Assembly (NCBI RefSeq): GCF_025947065.1
Contig: NZ_CP109994.1
Span: forward strand, 1,240,001-1,304,000
Direction of reading: 5' to 3'
DNA length: 64,000 nt
Source: Flavobacterium sp. N1736
GTDB taxonomy: Bacteria > Bacteroidota > Bacteroidia > Flavobacteriales > Flavobacteriaceae
The notes below the pieces were generated by a model that made no database searches, was not told the DNA's origin, and was given only the letters and a program-made list of their open reading frames with translations. This document shows, piece after piece, positions 6,864 through 16,900 of this stretch. The stretch's first letter is position 1. Every line of letters starts with the position of its first letter. Made by a program: the position numbers and the translations under genes.

Positions 6864-9284
6864 TTATCTTAAACTTGCTCCAAGTTCTGTCTCAAAAGTT
6901 TGTTGCAATTTCGACATGATTTTATCAATCTGAGTATCTGTAAGCGTTTTTGTATTATCCTGAATAGTAAAACTTAAAGCATACGATTTTTTACCTTCCG
7001 GAAGTTTTTCACCTTCATAAACATCAAATAAATTAACGTCTTTTAAAAGTGCTTTTTCTGTTTGCTTCGCCAGGTTATAAATACTATCGTAAGTTGTATT
7101 CTGATCGATTAGTAACGCTAAATCTCTGCGAACTTCCGGATATTTAGGAATTTCGGTATATTTAATTTTTCCGGTAATGATTTTCAATACTAAATCCCAG
7201 TTAAAATCAGCATAATAAACATCTTGTTTGATTCCGAAATGTTTTAAAATCGATTTTTTTACGACTCCCATTTCAACCAAAGTATCATTGTTGTAGCAAA
7301 TAGAAGTTCCTTCTGAGAAAACATCAGATTGCATTGGCGCATTCGAGATTTTATCAATTCCCAAACGAGACAAAACCGCATTTACATATCCTTTTAATAA
7401 AAAGAAATCAGTTGATTTTTGAGGATTTGTCCAGCTTTCTTTATTTCTGTTTCCGGAAATAGACAAAGAAAGGTGTTTATGTTCTTCGTAACCGTTTAGG
7501 TATTTATGGTAAGATTTTCCAAATTCAAACAATTTCAAATCAGAATTTCTTCTGTTAATATTGTATGAAATCGCTTCAAGCCCGGAAAACAATAATGATT
7601 GACGCATTGTAGATAAATCACTACTCAACGGGTTTAGCATGGTAACATTATGTTCTTCTTTTAAAACAGCTGATAGTTTTGCATAAGCCGCTGTTGTTAA
7701 AGAGTTTGCCATCATTTCATGAAATCCTTGCGAATTCAATTGTGATGCAATTACATTTTGTACTTTATAATCTTCTGTTCTTGGTGAATTTGCAACCGTT
7801 GCGTTGAATTTTTTAGAGAAATCAATATTGTTATAACCGTAAACTCTCAAAATTTCTTCGATAACATCAATTTCACGCTGCACATCAACACGATAAGCAG
7901 GAATCGTTAATCCTAAACCGGAATCAGAAACACTGTTTACTTTAATATCTAGAGAAACTAATATTTTCTTGATGGTATCTTTTGGAATTTCCTGTCCGAT
8001 AATTTTAGAAACATGGCTAAAATTCAGTAAAACAGAAAAATCTTCTACTTTTTTTGGATAAACTTCCACAACATCACACGTAATTTTTCCGCCTGCAACT
8101 TCCTGAATTAAAAGTGCAGCACGTTTCAAAGCATATTCTGTAATTGTTGGGTCAATTCCTCTTTCAAATCTAAAAGAAGCATCGGTATTTAATTGATGTC
8201 TTTTTGCTGTTTTACGAACGCTAACGGCATCAAAATAAGCACTTTCTAAAAATATAGTGGTAGTTCCGTCTGTAACACCCGATTTTTTTCCTCCAAAAAC
8301 ACCTGCAATACAAAGCGGTCCTTTTTCGTCGCAAATCATTAAATCTTCGGCGTGTAATGTTCTTTCAACATCATCAAGAGTGGTGAATTTAGTTCCCTCA
8401 GGAAGTGTTTTTACAATTACTTTTCCTGAAATTTTTGCAGCATCAAAAGCGTGTAATGGCTGTCCTAATTCGTGTAAAACATAATTAGTAACATCGACAA
8501 TATTATTTTTTGGAGTTAATCCAATAGATTTTAAACGATCTTGTAACCATGCCGGAGAAGGTCCAACAGAAATTCCAGAAATCGTTACACCGCAATATCT
8601 TGGTGCTAAATGAGGATCTTCGACACTTACATCAATTTTTAAAGTACGCATGTCAACTCTAAAATTGCTTACAGATGGCGTAATCAATTCTACGTTTACA
8701 CCGCGTTGCAGCATTCCTGCTCTTAAATCACGCGCAGTTCCAAAATGACTCATGGCGTCAGCACGATTTGGCGTTAATCCAATTTCGAAAACTTCATCAC
8801 TTGCAATTTGAAATACCTCTGCAGCAGGAGTTCCGGGAACCAATTCCTGATCCAAAACCATAATTCCGTCATGGCTTGTTCCTAATCCTAATTCATCCTC
8901 GGCACAAATCATTCCGTGACTATCCTGACCGCGGATTTTTCCTTTTTTTATAGTAAATTCAGCTCCGTCTTTATCGTATAAAACTGTACCAATAGTAGCA
9001 ACAGGCACTTTTTGTCCTGCGGCAACATTAGCAGCTCCGCAAACAATTTGTATAGGCGTTTCTAAGCCAATATCTACAGTTGTAACCTTTAATCTGTCGG
9101 CATCCGGATGTTTTTCGCACGTTAATACATGTCCAACAACAACCCCTTCTAAACCACCTTTTACTGATTCGTATTTTTCGACAACTTCAACTTCAAGACC
9201 CAAATCTGTCAATAATTCTGAAGTTTGCTCAGATGTCCAGTCTGTTTTAATAAATTGTTTTAACCAGTTGTAAGATATTTTCAT
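6864..9284 (-). CDS. pheT: Phenylalanine-tRNA ligase beta subunit
   Basis: This 806-aa protein is the beta subunit of the cytoplasmic alpha2-beta2 enzyme that charges tRNA-Phe. The length fits the family. The order of domains is normal: the N-terminal B1 region (MKISYNWLKQFIKTDW), a tRNA-binding fold near residues 45-155 (VVVGHVLTCEKHPDADRLKV), the B3/B4 region (APRYCGVTI), the B5 domain (residues about 400-475), a catalytic-like core, and the C-terminal ferredoxin-fold anticodon-binding domain (KYPEVRRDLALLID onward). It is transcribed alone, since pheS is not adjacent. A TATATTTG promoter box lies 30 nt upstream, and a palindromic terminator follows. Confidence 0.97.
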   Translation of the reverse strand: MKISYNWLKQFIKTDWTSEQTSELLTDLGLEVEVVEKYESVKGGLEGVVVGHVLTCEKHPDADRLKVTTVDIGLETPIQIVCGAANVAAGQKVPVATIGTVLYDKDGAEFTIKKGKIRGQDSHGMICAEDELGLGTSHDGIMVLDQELVPGTPAAEVFQIASDEVFEIGLTPNRADAMSHFGTARDLRAGMLQRGVNVELITPSVSNFRVDMRTLKIDVSVEDPHLAPRYCGVTISGISVGPSPAWLQDRLKSIGLTPKNNIVDVTNYVLHELGQPLHAFDAAKISGKVIVKTLPEGTKFTTLDDVERTLHAEDLMICDEKGPLCIAGVFGGKKSGVTDGTTTIFLESAYFDAVSVRKTAKRHQLNTDASFRFERGIDPTITEYALKRAALLIQEVAGGKITCDVVEVYPKKVEDFSVLLNFSHVSKIIGQEIPKDTIKKILVSLDIKVNSVSDSGLGLTIPAYRVDVQREIDVIEEILRVYGYNNIDFSKKFNATVANSPRTEDYKVQNVIASQLNSQGFHEMMANSLTTAAYAKLSAVLKEEHNVTMLNPLSSDLSTMRQSLLFSGLEAISYNINRRNSDLKLFEFGKSYHKYLNGYEEHKHLSLSISGNRNKESWTNPQKSTDFFLLKGYVNAVLSRLGIDKISNAPMQSDVFSEGTSICYNNDTLVEMGVVKKSILKHFGIKQDVYYADFNWDLVLKIITGKIKYTEIPKYPEVRRDLALLIDQNTTYDSIYNLAKQTEKALLKDVNLFDVYEGEKLPEGKKSYALSFTIQDNTKTLTDTQIDKIMSKLQQTFETELGASLR

Positions 9285-9313
9285 GTTAACTTTTTTATTC
9301 TAGTATGAGGATA

Positions 9314-9321
9314 CAAATATA
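9314..9321 (-). promoter_or_regulatory. Probable pheT -7 box
   Basis: The minus strand reads TATATTTG, a full match to the Bacteroidota -7 element TAnnTTTG, 30 nt before the pheT start. A partial -33 element (TTTC) lies about 20 nt upstream of it. Confidence 0.5.
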
Positions 9322-9557
9322 AGGATTGCACATTGTAGTAAGAAAGAAATTATTTGGTTTTTTATCGTTGTTTTTAATTTTGATTTAAGTTATTATAAAT
9401 GAGAATTTTACTGCTTTTTAACCAATTGTTTAATCAATAAAACATCAAATGCAGTTTAGAAAAATGAATCTGATACTTTTGTGCTACAAGATGAATGAAA
9501 AGTGCTATCCTGCTTTCGGGAATAAGCGTAGTTTTGACACAAATAAAATAATTAAGA

Positions 9558-10469
9558 ATGAGTACTATTAGCCAAAAACCAAAATTTAAACCGGAATATA
9601 ATAATTATATAAATGGAAAATCTAAAGCACCTGTTAAAGGAAAATATTTTGATGTTATTTCGTCAATCGACGGAAAAGCACTTACAAAAGCAGCTTATTC
9701 AGACAATGAAGATTTAGAAATAGCGGTAGATGCCGCATATAAAGCGCTTAATTCATGGCAAAAAACATCTGTTGCCGAGCGAAGTATTTTATTAAATAAG
9801 ATTGCTAAAGAAATAGAAGACAATCTTGAATGTATCACTTTGCTGCAAAGTATTGACAATAGTAAAGTGGTTCGTAAAAAAGCAGTATCAGATATTCCGC
9901 TGGCTATTGATCATTTTAGGTATTTTGCAGGTTTAATGCGTACAGAAGAAAATGCTATTGAAGCGATGGATTCTCAAATTGTTTCTATTACATTATGCGA
10001 TCCGTTAAAGGTTGTTACGAGGGTGATTCCGTGGAATTTTCCCGTTTTATTGGCCGTTTGGAAAATTGCACCGGCATTGGCAGCAGGAAATACAATTGTT
10101 TTAAAAGCCGACGAAAGAATGCCGTTGTCGATATTAGTTTTGATTAAGTTAATAGGATCTGTTCTTCCTCCGGGAGTTTTAAATATTGTAAACGGTTTTG
10201 ACTTTGAATTTAGGTCTTCATCAAAAACAGATAAAAAAACTTCTAAAGCTGCATTTATGAGTTCTCCCACGGGAAATTCGGCAATCCGGCATATTGAAAA
10301 CAGTATTTTGTTTACGCCTCAGGTAAATGGAAAATTTCCAAATATATTTGACCCGTCTGTAGCAGATCATGATGATGATTTTTTTGATAAAGCTATTGAA
10401 GGTGCTGTTTTATTTGCACTAAATCATATACTAATCAGGCAGGATATTCATGTTAAAAATAAGGGTTAG
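9558..10469 (+). CDS. Truncated, degenerate aldehyde dehydrogenase
   Basis: This 303-aa protein is clearly aldehyde dehydrogenase-derived. It keeps the N-terminal NAD-binding half, including VTRVIPWNFPVLLAVWKIAPALA near residue 155, GNTIVLKADERMPLS, and the LPPGVLNIVNGF segment. It lacks what the enzyme needs. The normal general-base Glu of the ELGGK motif aligns with Gln in PQVNGKFPNIF. The region that should hold the catalytic Cys reads FALNHILIRQDIH, and about 190 C-terminal residues are absent. The glycine-rich FTGST loop is also missing, with about 30 residues deleted between NGF and TPQV. It cannot be an active dehydrogenase. It is either a decaying pseudogene or a non-catalytic remnant. 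Confidence 0.85.
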   Translation: MSTISQKPKFKPEYNNYINGKSKAPVKGKYFDVISSIDGKALTKAAYSDNEDLEIAVDAAYKALNSWQKTSVAERSILLNKIAKEIEDNLECITLLQSIDNSKVVRKKAVSDIPLAIDHFRYFAGLMRTEENAIEAMDSQIVSITLCDPLKVVTRVIPWNFPVLLAVWKIAPALAAGNTIVLKADERMPLSILVLIKLIGSVLPPGVLNIVNGFDFEFRSSSKTDKKTSKAAFMSSPTGNSAIRHIENSILFTPQVNGKFPNIFDPSVADHDDDFFDKAIEGAVLFALNHILIRQDIHVKNKG

Positions 10470-10496
10470 AAGTTTTATACTTTTAACCCCAAACTT

Positions 10497-11432
10497 TTAC
10501 CTTTTTAGATTATTGACATGCAACGTTTTATATTGCTTTGGAGTAATTCCTTCGTGCTTTTTAAACACCCGTGTAAAATAATTAGCGTCTACAAAACCAG
10601 ATAAATAGCAAATTTCATTAATTTGTAATTCAGGATTTTGGAGTAATTTTTTGGCATGTTTTATTTTTTCTTTCAAAATATATTCAATCGGACTCATGCC
10701 TAATTCCCGTTTAAAAAATCGATAAAATGATACGGTACTCATGCAGGCTTTTTCGCTTAAACTTTTAAGATTAATATTTCCTTTTAAATTGAGTTTGATA
10801 AATTCAGTCATTTCAAAAATCAAATTGTTAGGCTGAATAAGCGTTCCGTTATCAAGAGATTTTAAATTTTGAGTTTGTATAATCCGAATCAATAGTTCTT
10901 TTAAAGCCAAATCTGCCAGCGCATCTTTAGTAATCGATGTACTCATGCATTCTTTAAGAAGTTTGTTAATCGTTGTTGCCAGATCTGCATTATTATAGAA
11001 ATAGTAATTTTGATAATCTAAGTTCCAATATTCATTATGATTTTCTTTTGGATAATTTTCGTTTAAATAAATTAAAGTATTTGTTATTTTCGATTTATCA
11101 ATTGCCAATGCGAGACATTGTGTTGGATTTTTTTCTGATGCTTCAGGAAAATCGATTTTCATTTCTACGTTTGATGGAATTATAACTGTTTCACCGGGTA
11201 AATAATCAAACGCGGGATCATCAAAAAGATGCATTATCTTTTTGCCTTTTAGCATACTTGTTACTACAAAATCATTGAATTTTAGCGGTACCAAGCGGGA
11301 ACATTCGTAAGTTTCAAAAATATTTAACTCACATTGACTCAGTGTATAAATGGTTCTGTTTTCGACCAGTGTTTTTAATGATTTTTCATTCGACAAATCA
11401 GGATGATTGTTGATAAAATGTTGTTTGCTCAT
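10497..11432 (-). CDS. AraC family transcriptional regulator
   Basis: With the ATG at 11430-11432 (MSKQHFINNH) the product is 311 aa; a longer frame from 11468 adds twelve unlikely residues. The C-terminal 100 residues hold two helix-turn-helix motifs of the AraC/XylS type: LKSLSEKACMSTVSFYRFFK, then LQINEICYLSGFVDANYFTRVFKKHEGITPKQYK. The N-terminal two thirds is a cupin-like effector domain resembling the family that sits next to aldehyde dehydrogenase genes in Bacteroidota. It converges on the degenerate aldehyde dehydrogenase gene with only 27 nt between them, so that gene may once have been its target. No signal peptide is present. Confidence 0.92.
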   Translation of the reverse strand: MSKQHFINNHPDLSNEKSLKTLVENRTIYTLSQCELNIFETYECSRLVPLKFNDFVVTSMLKGKKIMHLFDDPAFDYLPGETVIIPSNVEMKIDFPEASEKNPTQCLALAIDKSKITNTLIYLNENYPKENHNEYWNLDYQNYYFYNNADLATTINKLLKECMSTSITKDALADLALKELLIRIIQTQNLKSLDNGTLIQPNNLIFEMTEFIKLNLKGNINLKSLSEKACMSTVSFYRFFKRELGMSPIEYILKEKIKHAKKLLQNPELQINEICYLSGFVDANYFTRVFKKHEGITPKQYKTLHVNNLKR

Positions 11433-11497
11433 TGTAATTAAATTTAAGAGTTTTTTAAATTTAATCAAAATAGAAGCTTTATAGGATTTAACGCCTA

Positions 11498-12361
11498 TTA
11501 AATCAGTTCTTCAACATGTTTTTTGATGTTTTCGGCAATCTTTTTTGTTGGCAAATCATTTTCATCATCGCCAAAAGGATCTTCAATTTCCTCGGCAATA
11601 AGCTCTAAACTGGCTAAAACATAAAAGATAAAAACCACAACAGGCGCCACATAATATCCTAAGCTAATCGAATATCCAAATGGTAAAGTCATCGTATAAA
11701 AGAAAATGAATTTTTTTATGAAAGCGCTGTACGAGTAGGGAATAGGTGTGTTTTTAATTCTTTCGCAAGCGCCGCAAATATCGGTAAAAGACTGTAATTC
11801 TTCGTTTAGAATAATTAACTGATCTCCGGTAATTTTTTTGGCATCATACAAATCATTGATTTTATGAAACATCATTCTTTTTACCTGATTCGGTTTGTGT
11901 TTATAATGATCAATTTCTAAATCAACGTCTTCAAAAAGCTGTTTTCCGGTATCTGTATCTTTAAGATGTCTGTGTAAAATAGAAGCGTATGTTGGAATAA
12001 ATTTTCTAAAAAACTTTCGGTCGTTTTCATCTTTCAGCATTGCCGATAGTTTGATGGCAAGGTTACGGCTGCTGTTTACAAGACCGCCCCATAATTTACG
12101 GCCTTCCCACCAACGATCATAGGCTGTATTGGTACGGAAAACAAGCAATAATGAAATCACAAAACCAAGCATTCCGTGCATAATAGGAATGTTGTGTATA
12201 TAATCGTTTTTACTAAATTTAAAATATTCAACCTCCAGATAACCAACTATTGCAGCATAAATTCCAATCGCAATCATGATTGGAAATAATTTTCTAACGG
12301 TATCAGATTTATGAAAATGGAATATAAAAGTAAACCAGTCTTTGGTATTATATGAGATCAT
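11498..12361 (-). CDS. Bestrophin family anion channel
   Basis: This 287-aa inner-membrane protein belongs to the bestrophin (formerly UPF0187) family, whose members form anion or cation channels as pentamers. The family marks are near residues 60-95: a hydrophobic helix (GMLGFVISLLLVFR) followed by TNTAYDRWWEGRKLWGGLVN and SSRNLA. Membrane segments lie near residues 23-46, 62-80, 210-232 and 235-258. The C-terminal part carries an acidic stretch (EEIEDPFGDDENDLP) typical of the family's Ca-clasp region. The gene stands alone between the AraC gene and the efflux operon. The family call is firm; the physiological ion is unknown. Confidence 0.92.
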   Translation of the reverse strand: MISYNTKDWFTFIFHFHKSDTVRKLFPIMIAIGIYAAIVGYLEVEYFKFSKNDYIHNIPIMHGMLGFVISLLLVFRTNTAYDRWWEGRKLWGGLVNSSRNLAIKLSAMLKDENDRKFFRKFIPTYASILHRHLKDTDTGKQLFEDVDLEIDHYKHKPNQVKRMMFHKINDLYDAKKITGDQLIILNEELQSFTDICGACERIKNTPIPYSYSAFIKKFIFFYTMTLPFGYSISLGYYVAPVVVFIFYVLASLELIAEEIEDPFGDDENDLPTKKIAENIKKHVEELI

Positions 12362-12429
12362 TAAAATTTGTTTTTGTAAACAAATTTAATTTAAAAATTA
12401 AGCTTTGTGTGCAATTCTTGAAAATTTTA

Positions 12430-12582
12430 TTTAACACATAGAAACATAGACTTTTTCTTTTCTTAAAGAAGATTAAAATAAATGATACATCATTTAAACA
12501 TAGTCCCGAAGCATCGGGATGCATTTAAATAAGTGAAATGCCTTTTTTGCAGTGATACAAATCTATGTTTCTATGTGTTAAA
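12430..12582. repeat. 21-bp perfect inverted repeat flanking a 111-bp core
   Basis: The arms TTTAACACATAGAAACATAG(A) at 12430-12450 and their exact complement at 12562-12582 enclose a core with no ORF. The core contains a small hairpin, TCCCGAAGCATCGGGA, near 12503-12520. The element fills most of the spacer between tolC and the bestrophin gene. It has the layout of a small non-autonomous element, though no target duplication is evident. Confidence 0.7.
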
Positions 12583-12600
12583 ATAATTATAGACAACGAG

Positions 12601-13911
12601 TTAAAAATTAATATTTCCCGCCAATTCTTTTAACGCAATTTCAGATAATTTTGCTTCATATTGCGCATTGCTGTAACGCACTTTTGCATTTACATAATTA
12701 AGCTGTGCCGTTCTAAAATCAAGTGTTGTAATAGTTCCAATTCTAAATTTATCCAACGTAATTTGAAGATTTTGTTTGGCAATTGCTTCGTTATCTTCTT
12801 CAAGACCAATTAATTCAAGGTTGGTTAAATACGTTTGAAAAGCGGTACTTAATTGCGTGTTCAAAATCATATTTTGCTGTTCGATTGCAATTTGAGTATT
12901 CTCGATTTGCAATTTGGCAACTTTTTCATTTCGATGCTGATTAAAACCGTCAAAGATATTCAGCGTTGCATTAAAACCATAATTTAAACCTCTTGCAGAT
13001 GACTGAGTTGTAAAGCCCAGACTCGATTGACTGTCGGCAAAATTATATCCCGAAGTTAAGTTTACCACAGGATAACGATCTGCTTTTACTTGTTTGAGTT
13101 GTAACTCGGCAATACGTTTATTAATAACCTGCGATTCTAAAGCCGGATTTTGCTTTTGTGCCAAATCCATTAAATTAGCCAGAACCAAAGTATTGTCAAC
13201 CGTTACTTTATCACTTACCTTAAAGTCAATTTTAGGATCACGGGCTAAATATTGATTCAATAAAATTTTGGCATTTGCATACGATTCCTTTTGTCTTAAT
13301 AACGCAACCTGATCAGAATTTAAATCTACCTGAGCATTTAAAACCTCCAATTTTGAAGCTTTCCCGATACTGAAACGATTTTGTGCCAATTCTAATCTTT
13401 GTTTAGAAATTACAATTGTAGTATCTAAAGCGGCTAATTGCTGTTGTTGCTGCACCAAATCATAATAAGAAGAATTTACCTGACCAATTTTTACCAAAAT
13501 AGTTTGTTTAAGCTGAGAATCGCCCAGTTTTTGAAGCTCTTTTAACTGATCTAATCTGGCAAACATTTTCATACCGTCAAAAACAGTCCATCCTAAACTT
13601 ACACCATAATTTAAACTATTGTTTTTAGCATTGTCAAGAGATGTAGATGTGCCATCCTGACGGGTTTGCGATGTATTTTGAATACTTCTGTTATCTGTAA
13701 CCGAAGCTGTAGCAACAGGCAGCATTCCGGCGTTTCCAATAGTTACATTGGTTTCGTTTATTTTTGTGTTGTTTTTTGCAATTTTAATTTCAAAGTTATT
13801 TTCCAAAGCTATTTTCATAGCATCTTCAATAGTCAGAACTTCCTGTGCATTCACTTTTATGATGCAAAACAAGAATAATAGCAGCGTATTGAATAAAATT
13901 TTAGTATTCAT
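12601..13911 (-). CDS. TolC family outer-membrane efflux protein
   Basis: The start at 13911 gives 436 aa beginning MNTKILFNTLLLFLFCIIKV, a signal peptide cleaved after NAQ. A frame from 13938 adds nine residues that lie in an inverted repeat and is less likely. The mature protein shows the internal duplication of the TolC fold, with long coiled-coil helices rich in Gln, Asn and Leu (residues about 130-230 and 320-430) and two beta-barrel hairpins. The ending LNYVNAKVRYSNAQYEAKLSEIALKEL is typical. It is the last gene of the adaptor-pump-TolC operon. It provides the exit duct across the outer membrane for the RND pump. Confidence 0.93.
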   Translation of the reverse strand: MNTKILFNTLLLFLFCIIKVNAQEVLTIEDAMKIALENNFEIKIAKNNTKINETNVTIGNAGMLPVATASVTDNRSIQNTSQTRQDGTSTSLDNAKNNSLNYGVSLGWTVFDGMKMFARLDQLKELQKLGDSQLKQTILVKIGQVNSSYYDLVQQQQQLAALDTTIVISKQRLELAQNRFSIGKASKLEVLNAQVDLNSDQVALLRQKESYANAKILLNQYLARDPKIDFKVSDKVTVDNTLVLANLMDLAQKQNPALESQVINKRIAELQLKQVKADRYPVVNLTSGYNFADSQSSLGFTTQSSARGLNYGFNATLNIFDGFNQHRNEKVAKLQIENTQIAIEQQNMILNTQLSTAFQTYLTNLELIGLEEDNEAIAKQNLQITLDKFRIGTITTLDFRTAQLNYVNAKVRYSNAQYEAKLSEIALKELAGNINF

Positions 13912-13926
13912 ATTGGTTTTCTTTTG

Positions 13927-13970
13927 CCATGAATTCACGAATTAATTTAATAAAATTCGTGAATTCATGG
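13927..13970. repeat. Perfect inverted repeat in the pump-TolC spacer
   Basis: The two 17-bp arms CCATGAATTCACGAATT (13927-13943) and AATTCGTGAATTCATGG (13954-13970) are exact complements separated by 10 nt. The hairpin lies inside the operon, between the pump stop and the tolC start. There is no T run, so it could adjust mRNA stability or TolC expression rather than terminate. Confidence 0.75.
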
Positions 13971-13980
13971 CTAATATTAT

Positions 13981-16900
13981 TTATTTACTTTCTCTTTCGT
14001 ATTCGTCAATATGATCAAATTCCGGATAATGTTTTCTGGCTTTAGACCACATCAAATAAATAGCAGGAATTACAAAAAGGGTTAATGCCAAAGAGAAAAT
14101 AGTTCCTCCAACAATTACAACTCCCATTCCAATTCTACTTGTAGAAGCTGCTCCAAGCGACATTGCAATTGGCAAAGCGCCTAATGCAATGGCTAAACTC
14201 GTCATTAAAATAGGGCGCAAACGTGCTTCTGAAGCTTCTAAAATGGCTTCTAGTTTTGGTTTTCCCTGTTCTCGTAACTGATTCGCAAATTCGACAATCA
14301 AAATACCATTTTTGGTTACCAAACCAATAAGCATTACCGTACCAATCTGGCTAAAAATATTCCAGGTTTGATTGAATAACCATAAGGAGAATAAAGCTCC
14401 CGCAACCGCCATTGGCACCGTTAAAATAATAATAAACGGATCTATAAAACTCTCAAACTGAGCGGCAAGAATCAAAAATATTAATAATAAAGCCAATCCA
14501 AAAGCAAAAGAAGTATTCGAGCTGCTTTCGACAAAATCTCGCGATTCTCCACTTAAATCCGTTGTAAAACTCTGGTCTAAAACTTTCGCTTTAATTCGGT
14601 CCATTTCTTCAATACCGTCGCTGATACTTTTTCCCGGTGCTAAACCTGCAGAAACGGTTGCCGACATATATCTATTATTGTGATACAATTGCGGCGGATT
14701 ACTTTGTTCTTCGACTTTAACCACGTTGTCCATTTGAATTAATTCTCCGTTTTTGTTTTTTACAAACATCGAAGTTAAATCCAAAGGTTTCGAACGGTCT
14801 TTTTGGTCAAATTGTCCAATAACCTGATATTGTTTTCCGTTTTTTATGAAATAGCCAAAACGCTGTCCGCTCAAAGAAAGTTGCAGCGTTTGCGCAATAT
14901 CCATAATCGAAATTCCTAAACTTTCTGCTTTTGCGCGATCAATACTTACATTAATCTCCGGTTTATTAAATTTCAGATTTACATCTGTTGTCGAGAATAC
15001 ATCACTTTTCCCGACTTCATCCATGAAAACCGGAATTTTTTCTCTTAGTTTTTCAAAAGTCGGAGCCTGAATAATATACTGAATTGGTAAACCTCCACGT
15101 CGGTTTACGGCAATTGTAGGCTGTTGAATTACAGATGTTTTAGCATCCGGATATTTTTTAGTCCATTTCGTTAATTTATCAGCAATATCTTTTTGAGATC
15201 TCGTTCTTTCATCCGGTTCCTTCAACGAAAGCCTGATGAAACCTGAATTTGTTGCAGAACCTCCGGAACCTCCGGCGGTAATGACCAAACTTACTTTTTT
15301 CTCCGGAATTGAATCTTCAACCAATTTTGACATTTCCTGCATAAAACGGTTGGTATAATCGTAAGATGAACCTTCTGGAGTTGTCATACGCATGGTTACA
15401 GAACTACGGTCATCATAAGGAGCAGTTTCTTTGGGAAGTATGGTAAAAAATAAATAAATCAATCCAAAACAAACAATTAATATGGGGAAACTAATCCATT
15501 TTTTCTCCATAAAGCGACCTAAAGATTCGGCATATCCGCTATTTAGCTTTTCGAAAAAAGGCTCTGTTTTAACGTAGAATTTTGATTTTTTTTGCTCGCC
15601 GCCTTTCATTAAATACGCATTCAGCATTGGCGTTAATGTCAGCGATACAAAGGCAGAAATTAGAACCGCGGCTCCAATTACAACCCCAAATTCCCGAAAG
15701 AGTCGACCAACGAAACCTTCTAAGAAAATTACAGGTAAAAATACTGCGGCTAATGTTACCGAAATTGAAATTACGGCATAAAAAATCTCATTTGAACCTT
15801 TTATCGCCGCTTCAATTGGCGACATTCCTTCTTCGACTTTCTTGAAGATATTTTCGGTAACCACAATTCCGTCATCAACCACCAGACCGGTTGCTAAAAC
15901 AATAGCTAAAAGGGTTAATACATTGATAGAGAATCCAAAAAGCCACATGATAAAAAACGTAGCAATTAACGAAACCGGAATATCAATTAAAGGTCTGAAG
16001 GCAATTGCCCAGTCTCTAAAAAATAAATAGATAATAATGATTACCAAAATAATCGAAATACCTAAAGTTTCGGCAACTTCAAGTACTGATTTTTTTACGA
16101 AAAGCGTATTATCAAGTGCAATATTTAGTTTAATATCCTTTGGAAGATCCTTCTTTAGAGCATCATATTTTTTATAAAACTCTTTCGAAATATCAAGATA
16201 ATTGGCGCCCGGCATTGGTACAATCGCCAATCCAATCATTGGAAGCCCAGAAGATGTTAAGGAAGTTTCGATATTTTCAGGTCCTAATTCAGCACCGCCA
16301 ACATCACTTAAACGAACAATTTTATCGCCATCAGTACGAATAATAATATTATTAAATTCTTCCGGTTTAGATAAATTTCCGATTGTTTTTACGGTTAATT
16401 CCGTGTTATTTCCCGTTAGTTTTCCAGAAGGTAATTCGACATTTTGTGCATTTAAGGCGTCACGAACTTCTGCAACTGTACAGCCGTAAGCCGTTAATTT
16501 TACAGGATCGATCCATAAACGCATTGCGTACCGTTTTTGTCCCCAAATTTGTACACCGCTAACTCCGGGAATTGTTTCTAAACGCTGCGAAATAACATTT
16601 TCGGCATAATCGCTTAATTCTAGAGAGCTTCTGGTATCACTTTGAACAGTCATCGAAATAATAGATTCACTATCGGCATCTGCCTTAGAAACTACCGGCG
16701 GCGCATCAATATCCTGTGGCAAACTTCGAACGGCTTGCGAAACTTTGTCACGAACATCATTCGCAGCTTCTTCAAGATTTTTGTCTAAGTTAAATTCGAT
16801 GGTAATATTACTGCTTCCCTGATTACTTGACGATGTAATATTTCGAATTCCGTCAATTGCATTTACAGCTTTCTCAAGAGGTTCCGTAATTTGCGATTCA

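Noticed and set aside
15582..16489. Several plus-strand frames of 62-95 aa opposite the RND pump
   Set aside because: All are antisense shadows of the pump gene with no domain sense.
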